Source: Clostridiales bacterium UBA4039 (GTDB taxonomy: Bacteria > Bacillota > Clostridia > Lachnospirales > Vallitaleaceae). From it: DNA of 12,521 nt. The DNA lies in contig DGAD01000040.1 of NCBI GenBank assembly GCA_002382805.1, positions 1 to 12,521 on the forward strand. Reading direction: 5' to 3'. The translations under genes were made by a program, and so were the position numbers. The notes under the pieces were generated by a model, which was not told where the DNA came from, ran no database searches, and saw only the letters and a program-made list of their open reading frames with translations. Positions 6,195 to 12,521 of this stretch are shown one piece after another (positions within the stretch are counted from its first letter, which is position 1; every line of letters begins with the position of its first letter).

Positions 6195-7946
6195 TTGAAA
6201 TCTAAAAAATTCATCAGCATTCGTTACAAGTTTTCCATATTCTTCATTGCAATTTTCATACCTATTGTCATTTTATCCATTGTTTCTTATAATAAGCTTT
6301 TTAATATTATTGAAGAAAAAATAAGTACCTCTAACTACATTAGTATTAAACAAACGGGAAGCAACATTGAATTTATCCTTAATGACATTCAGCAACTATC
6401 ACTTGACCTCTATCAAAGTACTATTTTACAGGAAGCTTTATCAAGTCCGCCCGATCAGCAAAAGATGCGAATTAATCGAGCAGAACAGTGGCTTAAATAT
6501 GTTATTTCATCCAATGAATACATCTATTCGATCTACATCAACAACCTTAATGGCGTTGTGCTCAACCCTGAAAGCACAAATGAATATATTGATCCCGATA
6601 TACAACAAAAGATTCTTTCATTAAAAGGGATGTATCTTTGGAATTTTGGTAAAGTTGACAGCCATATTAATCAAGCCATCCCCGTGTTATCCATCTCGCG
6701 TCTGTTAAAAGATGTCAACGACATCACCCATGACCTAGGTATATTAAAAATCAATATCGACGAAAACAAAATTATGAATATATATAAAAACAATTTAATC
6801 GACCCCGACGGCAATTTTTTCCTCATCAATGATAAAAACGAAGTCATCTCTGCATTGGATAAAAGTCGCCTATATACCCCTCTAGAAACCGAAGTGTTTT
6901 CCCGAATTACTAAAAGCAGACATAAAAGTGGTTACTTTGACACACTAATTCAAGGCTCCAAAACATTAGTGACTTACTATAAAATAGATAGAACCAGTTG
7001 GGTGCTTGTTAACTACGTGCCCCTTGACAATTTACTCCACAGTTCCAGAGAAGTCTCTTCCCAGATATTGTTAGCCATTATTTTAAGTTTTGTTGTGTTC
7101 TTGATACTCACTCTTGCTTTTATCCATAAGCTTTTAAATCCTTTGGAAGAGGTTCGGCGTGTCATGGTGGAACTTCCAAACAAGAACTTCGACGTACGTT
7201 TACATATTAAAGGCAATGATGAAATCAGTCTGCTCGGACGTTCCTTCAACCAAATGTCTGAAAAACTCAATGAACTGATGAATCAAGTCTACTTTGTAAA
7301 AATCAAGCAAAAGGAAGCTGAACTTAAAGCACTACAGGCACAAATCAATCCGCATTTTCTCTATAATACTCTTGATACCATCTATTGGATGAGCACCATG
7401 GAAAATGCCCATGAGACCTCAACCTTAGTTAAGGCTCTCGCCAAACTTTTTAGGCTAAGCCTCAATCAGGGAAGCCCCTTTACCACTGTCGAAAAAGAGA
7501 TTGAACATTTAAAAAATTATATCCTCATTCAAAAAAAGCGTTACGAGGAAACCATTGAATTTGAAATTGCCGTTGATGAACAAGTATCAAACTGCAAAGT
7601 CATAAAGCTCATTCTTCAACCTTTAATAGAAAATGCCATCTACCATGGTATCGAGCCAAAAGGCGACATCGGCCGTATCAAAGTATCCATTTTTCAACAT
7701 AACGATTTTTTATATTACAAGATACAAGATGACGGTGTCGGTGTTGACGAAAACAAAATTCAAGAATTTTTAGAAATCAGCCACACCACCGAAAAAAGTC
7801 ATGGCTTTGCACTTAATAACGTCAATGACCGAATCAAGCTGTATTTTGGCAATGAATTTGGCATTGAGTTTCATTCAATCATAGATAAAGGTACGACAGT
7901 TCTAGTAAAACAACCTATACTTAAAGGAGACCAATCACATGATTAA
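6195..7946 (+). CDS. Sensor histidine kinase, YesM type (LytS/HPK7 class)
   Basis: This membrane kinase should sense an extracellular signal, probably linked to mannosides, and phosphorylate the response regulator encoded next. I choose the TTG at 6195, nine bases after GGAG (6182-6185), giving 583 residues. The open frame extends back to an ATG at 6048, but that extension overlaps the promoter and has no good ribosome site. From the TTG, the first membrane helix is at about 12-33. An extracellular sensor of about 255 residues (probably Cache-like) follows, then a second helix at 289-310 and a HAMP linker to about 366. The phospho-accepting His387 is in QINPHFLYNTLDTIYW, and the ATP-binding N-box is LILQPLIENAIYHG (Asn480) with DDGVG at 512-516. 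It overlaps the regulator gene by eight bases. The role in mannoside sensing is inferred from the divergent operon. Confidence 0.93.
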   Translation: MKSKKFISIRYKFSIFFIAIFIPIVILSIVSYNKLFNIIEEKISTSNYISIKQTGSNIEFILNDIQQLSLDLYQSTILQEALSSPPDQQKMRINRAEQWLKYVISSNEYIYSIYINNLNGVVLNPESTNEYIDPDIQQKILSLKGMYLWNFGKVDSHINQAIPVLSISRLLKDVNDITHDLGILKINIDENKIMNIYKNNLIDPDGNFFLINDKNEVISALDKSRLYTPLETEVFSRITKSRHKSGYFDTLIQGSKTLVTYYKIDRTSWVLVNYVPLDNLLHSSREVSSQILLAIILSFVVFLILTLAFIHKLLNPLEEVRRVMVELPNKNFDVRLHIKGNDEISLLGRSFNQMSEKLNELMNQVYFVKIKQKEAELKALQAQINPHFLYNTLDTIYWMSTMENAHETSTLVKALAKLFRLSLNQGSPFTTVEKEIEHLKNYILIQKKRYEETIEFEIAVDEQVSNCKVIKLILQPLIENAIYHGIEPKGDIGRIKVSIFQHNDFLYYKIQDDGVGVDENKIQEFLEISHTTEKSHGFALNNVNDRIKLYFGNEFGIEFHSIIDKGTTVLVKQPILKGDQSHD

Positions 7947-9543
7947 TATGCTTATTGTAGATGACGAAATCATCGTTCGCAGAGGAATTAAAACCGCAAT
8001 TGAATGGAGTTCTTATGGAATCTGTATTGTCGGCGAAGCGAAAAACGGAAAAGAGGCTCTCGAAAAAGCTCTTGAGTTACAACCGCATATTGTTGTTACC
8101 GATGTGCGCATGCCGATTATGGATGGTCTTGAATTTGCACGCAATCTAAAGGAAGCTCTTCCCAACACCAAAATCGTAATTTTAAGCGGATATGATGATT
8201 TTGAGTATGCTAAACAGGCCATTCGTATTAATGTGGATGAATATGTTCTTAAGCCTTTTGGAAGTGAAGAACTTCTAAACCTTATTTTGAAGTTAAAAAA
8301 TAAAATTCTTCAAGAGCAGCATCATCACGAAAACGCTCTAAGAACCCAATCTCTCATCGAAGAAAATCGTTTGCTGCTTCAATCAAAATTAATTCTAAGT
8401 TTATTAAAAGAATCCTATGATGACTATACCTATATTCAAAAAAAAGCCGAACTTGTTCAACTAGATATAAGCGGTCCCATGTATCAAGTCATCATTATCG
8501 ATATTGATGATCAATATATTATAATGGAAGACTTACCTGCCAAAGACAGTGAAGCCCTCAAAAAATCCGTATTAAATATTGCCTCTTCTGTCATCCAAAA
8601 ACATTTTCAGTGCGCTTTTTGTATTAGTGAATTCAACTATTTTGTCGGGCTAATTAATACAAAGAATAATGCAACCATGCATATAATTGATGTTTGTCAA
8701 CAAATCAAAGAACAAATCCAACAAAACTTAAAAATCACCGTAACCCTTTGTATCGGCAATGCTTATGCGCATATAAAAGATATTCCTCTGTCCTATAGCG
8801 AAGCACTAACGGCTCTTCGCCAAAAAATATATCAAGGAAAAAATGCCATTATCCATATTAAGCAGGTTAACGTTACTGACCAAAAGACCACGGTTTCAAG
8901 TTTAATTACACCCGAAAAAGATTTACTCACTGCCCTTCAAAAAGCCGACTATCCGCAAATTCAAGAGATTATCGCCAAGATGCTAGAAAACCTTGCCGGA
9001 AACTATGCGACAGAAGCTCAAATCAAAAACTATTGCGCCCGCATCCTTTTATTATCCACAAACGCATTAGAAGTTATGGGCATTAATATCCGTCGCGATA
9101 TGGGCAGTGAACTCAATGTATATGCACACCTAAAAAACTATGAAACAGTTGATGATATTAGCCATTGGATGGAACACTTGTTTTTCAAATTCATTGAAAG
9201 TATTGACCATTACAAGAACCAAAAATATAAACAAATCGTTCATGTTGCCATTGAATACATTAGCGAGCATTACACTGAAAATATCACGTTAAAGACCTTG
9301 TCCGAAGTCGTCTATGTAACACCTAATTATTTAAGTAAGGTTTTCAAAGAAGAAACCGGACAGAACTTTATTGAATGGCTTAACAATTTTCGGATTGAAA
9401 AAGCAAAAGAGCTCTTAAAGGATGTGCGCTACAAAACATATGAGATCGCCGAAAAAGTCGGTTACAGCGACTATAAGCATTTTTCGTATAACTTCAAAAA
9501 GTACACCGGAAAGAGTCCACGAAGCTATCGCAAAGATATATAG
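7939..9543 (+). CDS. Response regulator, YesN type, with AraC-family DNA-binding domain
   Basis: This 534-residue transcription factor is the partner of the preceding kinase. The receiver domain (about 1-122) has acidic Asp8/Asp9, phospho-acceptor Asp55 in VVTDVRMP, Ser83 and Lys105. A coiled linker follows (about 122-160). The middle region (about 180-307) resembles the degenerate GGDEF-like domain found in CdaR and YesN proteins: it has IIIDIDD and CIGNAYAHIKDIPLSYSEAL, but no GGDEF motif, so cyclase activity is not expected. The C-terminal AraC domain (about 430-534) has two helix-turn-helix units, the second in YEIAEKVGYSDYKHFSYNFKKYTGKSPRSYR. The ATG follows AAAGGAGA (7923-7930) by eight bases and overlaps the kinase stop. 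It most likely activates the divergent transport operon. TTTGGATG words in the intergenic region are candidate binding sites. Confidence 0.94.
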   Translation: MINMLIVDDEIIVRRGIKTAIEWSSYGICIVGEAKNGKEALEKALELQPHIVVTDVRMPIMDGLEFARNLKEALPNTKIVILSGYDDFEYAKQAIRINVDEYVLKPFGSEELLNLILKLKNKILQEQHHHENALRTQSLIEENRLLLQSKLILSLLKESYDDYTYIQKKAELVQLDISGPMYQVIIIDIDDQYIIMEDLPAKDSEALKKSVLNIASSVIQKHFQCAFCISEFNYFVGLINTKNNATMHIIDVCQQIKEQIQQNLKITVTLCIGNAYAHIKDIPLSYSEALTALRQKIYQGKNAIIHIKQVNVTDQKTTVSSLITPEKDLLTALQKADYPQIQEIIAKMLENLAGNYATEAQIKNYCARILLLSTNALEVMGINIRRDMGSELNVYAHLKNYETVDDISHWMEHLFFKFIESIDHYKNQKYKQIVHVAIEYISEHYTENITLKTLSEVVYVTPNYLSKVFKEETGQNFIEWLNNFRIEKAKELLKDVRYKTYEIAEKVGYSDYKHFSYNFKKYTGKSPRSYRKDI

Positions 9544-9559
9544 TTTAACAATCGCCATC

Positions 9560-9595
9560 AAAAAAGCAAGAGTAATAATTTACTCTTGCTTTTTT
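9560..9595. terminator. Bidirectional Rho-independent terminator
   Basis: A perfect 16-bp inverted repeat (9560-9575 with 9580-9595) encloses the 4-base loop TAAT. The stem begins with six A and ends with six T, so it gives a hairpin plus T-run in both directions. It lies 16 bases after the regulator stop on one side and 10 bases after the mgtE stop on the other, and so serves both converging units. Confidence 0.93.
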
Positions 9596-9605
9596 ATATC
9601 CATAC

Positions 9606-10952
9606 TTACATTAATGCTTGAATGAAGATTGTTGCCAGTCCAAGGAAAAAGAAAAATCCCAAGACATCCGTTACTGTGGTCACAAAAACTGCGGATGCCA
9701 AAGCCGGGTCAACCCCGAGTTTTTTCAATGTAACCGGTACAAAATAGCCAGCGAGGGTCGCCATAATAAGATTAAGTAGCATTGCAACGCCAATGACAAG
9801 CCCAAACACCGGGTTGCCTTCCCAAATCAAGCCAAGCACCGCTACTAAAATCCCCAGAACGACTCCGTTAAGTACACCTACACTTATTTCTTTTTTTAGA
9901 ATTTTTTTTGCATTTTCCAAGCGCACCTCTCCAAGGGCAATTCCTCGTACAATCAGTGTCAGCGTTTGCGTCCCTGCATTGCCACCCATACCTGCCACAA
10001 TCGGCATGAATGTAGCCAGTGCAACCACTTTAGAGATTGTCCCCTCAAATAAGCTAACTGTTGCCGCCGCTAAGATGGCTGTAAACAGGTTTACAATTAA
10101 CCAAGGAAGACGGCTTTTAACAGACTCTTTAACTCCACCTGCAACTTTTTCACTCTCTTGCAAACCAGCTAATCGATACAAGTCCTCTGTATCTTCTTCC
10201 ATTAAGATTTCCATAATATCATCAACCGTAATAATTCCAAGCATTTTGTTGGCTTGATTAACCACCGGGATGATTAAATATCCATATTTTTCAAACATAC
10301 GTCCAATGGTTTCTTGATCCATATCGACCGGAACACTAACAACACTTTCTTTCATAATTTCACCTAGCTGTGTTGCAAAGGAGCTTTTAATCAAATCACG
10401 TAGCGAGACAACCCCTTTAAGAATCCCTTGATCGTCAAGTACATAAATATAATAAAACGTCTCTGCATCTGGCGCCTCTTGTTGTAAATAGGTCAGTGTA
10501 TCTTGAACTGTCATATGCTCTTGCATGGCTAAAAATTCTGTTGCCATGATACCCCCGGCTGTTTCCGGTTCATAGGATAACAACGCTCTAACCTCTGCTG
10601 CATCTTGGGCATCCATATTGACTATAATGGAATTTTGTTCCTCTTCATCGATACTCCCTAATAAATCAACAAGTTCATCCGAAGACATCTCATCGACAAT
10701 ATCTATCTGTTTTTGTTTTGAAAACAGGGTTAATAATTCATATTTTTCATCATCTTCAGCTTCATCAATAATACTTGCCACATAGGTTTCCGGTAACCGT
10801 TTTAATATTTCCAGTGGGTCTCCATCATACAAATGTATGGCATCCAAAACATCTGCAGGATGGATTTGTTCAACAATCAAATCCATCTGCTGCGGATTAG
10901 CCACCATTAATAGCTGAATAATTTCGATATGATTTAATTCAATATTTTTCAC
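9606..10952 (-). CDS. mgtE: Magnesium channel/transporter MgtE
   Basis: This 448-residue membrane protein admits Mg2+ and is gated by cytoplasmic Mg2+. The acidic N domain covers about 15-130, followed by two CBS domains (about 131-195 and 196-258) and a plug helix. Five membrane helices lie from about 283 to the end. The pore signature MPIVAGMGGNAGTQ is at 316-329, and Asp429 in TTVTDVLGFF matches the conserved pore aspartate that selects Mg2+ in characterised MgtE. Length is normal. The start is GTG at 10952-10950, eight bases after AGGAAGGA (10961-10968). An ATG at 10954-10952 overlaps it but is out of frame. It follows glpK by 33 bases with no visible terminator, so it is probably co-transcribed with glpK. 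There is no room for an Mg2+-sensing leader in that gap. Confidence 0.95.
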   Translation of the reverse strand: MKNIELNHIEIIQLLMVANPQQMDLIVEQIHPADVLDAIHLYDGDPLEILKRLPETYVASIIDEAEDDEKYELLTLFSKQKQIDIVDEMSSDELVDLLGSIDEEEQNSIIVNMDAQDAAEVRALLSYEPETAGGIMATEFLAMQEHMTVQDTLTYLQQEAPDAETFYYIYVLDDQGILKGVVSLRDLIKSSFATQLGEIMKESVVSVPVDMDQETIGRMFEKYGYLIIPVVNQANKMLGIITVDDIMEILMEEDTEDLYRLAGLQESEKVAGGVKESVKSRLPWLIVNLFTAILAAATVSLFEGTISKVVALATFMPIVAGMGGNAGTQTLTLIVRGIALGEVRLENAKKILKKEISVGVLNGVVLGILVAVLGLIWEGNPVFGLVIGVAMLLNLIMATLAGYFVPVTLKKLGVDPALASAVFVTTVTDVLGFFFFLGLATIFIQALM

Positions 10953-10985
10953 ATTTTTTGTCCTTCCTAATCGGTCAAATACATC

Positions 10986-12521
<1,536 letters not shown>

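Noticed and set aside
7939..9543. Diguanylate cyclase activity in the response regulator's middle domain
   Set aside because: The domain resembles the GGDEF-like fold but lacks the GG(D/E)EF catalytic signature, so signalling by c-di-GMP is not supported.
9793..10257. Plus-strand open frame of 154 codons opposite mgtE
   Set aside because: It is antisense to a conserved membrane gene, and its Ser/Thr/Pro/Ile-rich product looks like a frame shadow of helix codons.
10953..10985. Possible Mg2+ riboswitch (M-box) before mgtE
   Set aside because: Only 33 bases separate glpK and mgtE, far too short for an M-box.

Overview
The window looks like ordinary chromosomal DNA of a low-GC Gram-positive bacterium, most likely an anaerobic Clostridia (Lachnospirales-like) species. 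The basis is AT-rich non-coding DNA, strong AGGAGG-type ribosome sites, a YesM/YesN-type two-component system, a lipoprotein solute-binding protein with a Gram-positive style tether, and several TTG/GTG starts. The genus cannot be fixed from this sequence.

Left part (20-5691, minus strand): a four-gene operon transcribed right to left. It encodes a sugar-binding lipoprotein, two CUT1-type ABC permeases and a cytoplasmic GH2 beta-mannosidase. The likely logic is capture of short beta-mannosides outside the cell, import, and release of mannose inside. No ABC ATPase gene is present, so a shared ATPase of the MsmX/MsmK type encoded elsewhere is probably used. A 14-bp hairpin followed by a T-run between the binding-protein gene and the permease genes probably lowers expression of the distal genes.

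Centre (5692-6194): a divergent, very AT-rich control region. It has a TATAAT box for the transport operon and two TATAAT boxes facing the regulators. An 8-bp word, TTTGGATG, recurs at helically consistent distances from these boxes. There is also an exact 11-bp tandem repeat within T-tracts. This is the most interesting non-coding part of the window and the best candidate for the operator of the local response regulator.

Right of centre (6195-9543, plus strand): a histidine kinase with an extracellular sensor and an AraC-type response regulator, overlapping by 8 bases. They probably sense the substrate and activate the divergent operon. A perfect 16-bp bidirectional terminator follows.

Right part (9606-12479, minus strand): glycerol kinase GlpK followed after 33 bases by the magnesium channel MgtE, probably co-transcribed and unrelated to mannoside use. 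The last 42 bases hold the glpK ribosome site and two small palindromes.

I see no RNA genes, CRISPR array, prophage or complete insertion sequence, and no convincing new multi-gene system. What stands out is in the regulatory architecture and in details such as the missing HPr-type histidine in GlpK.
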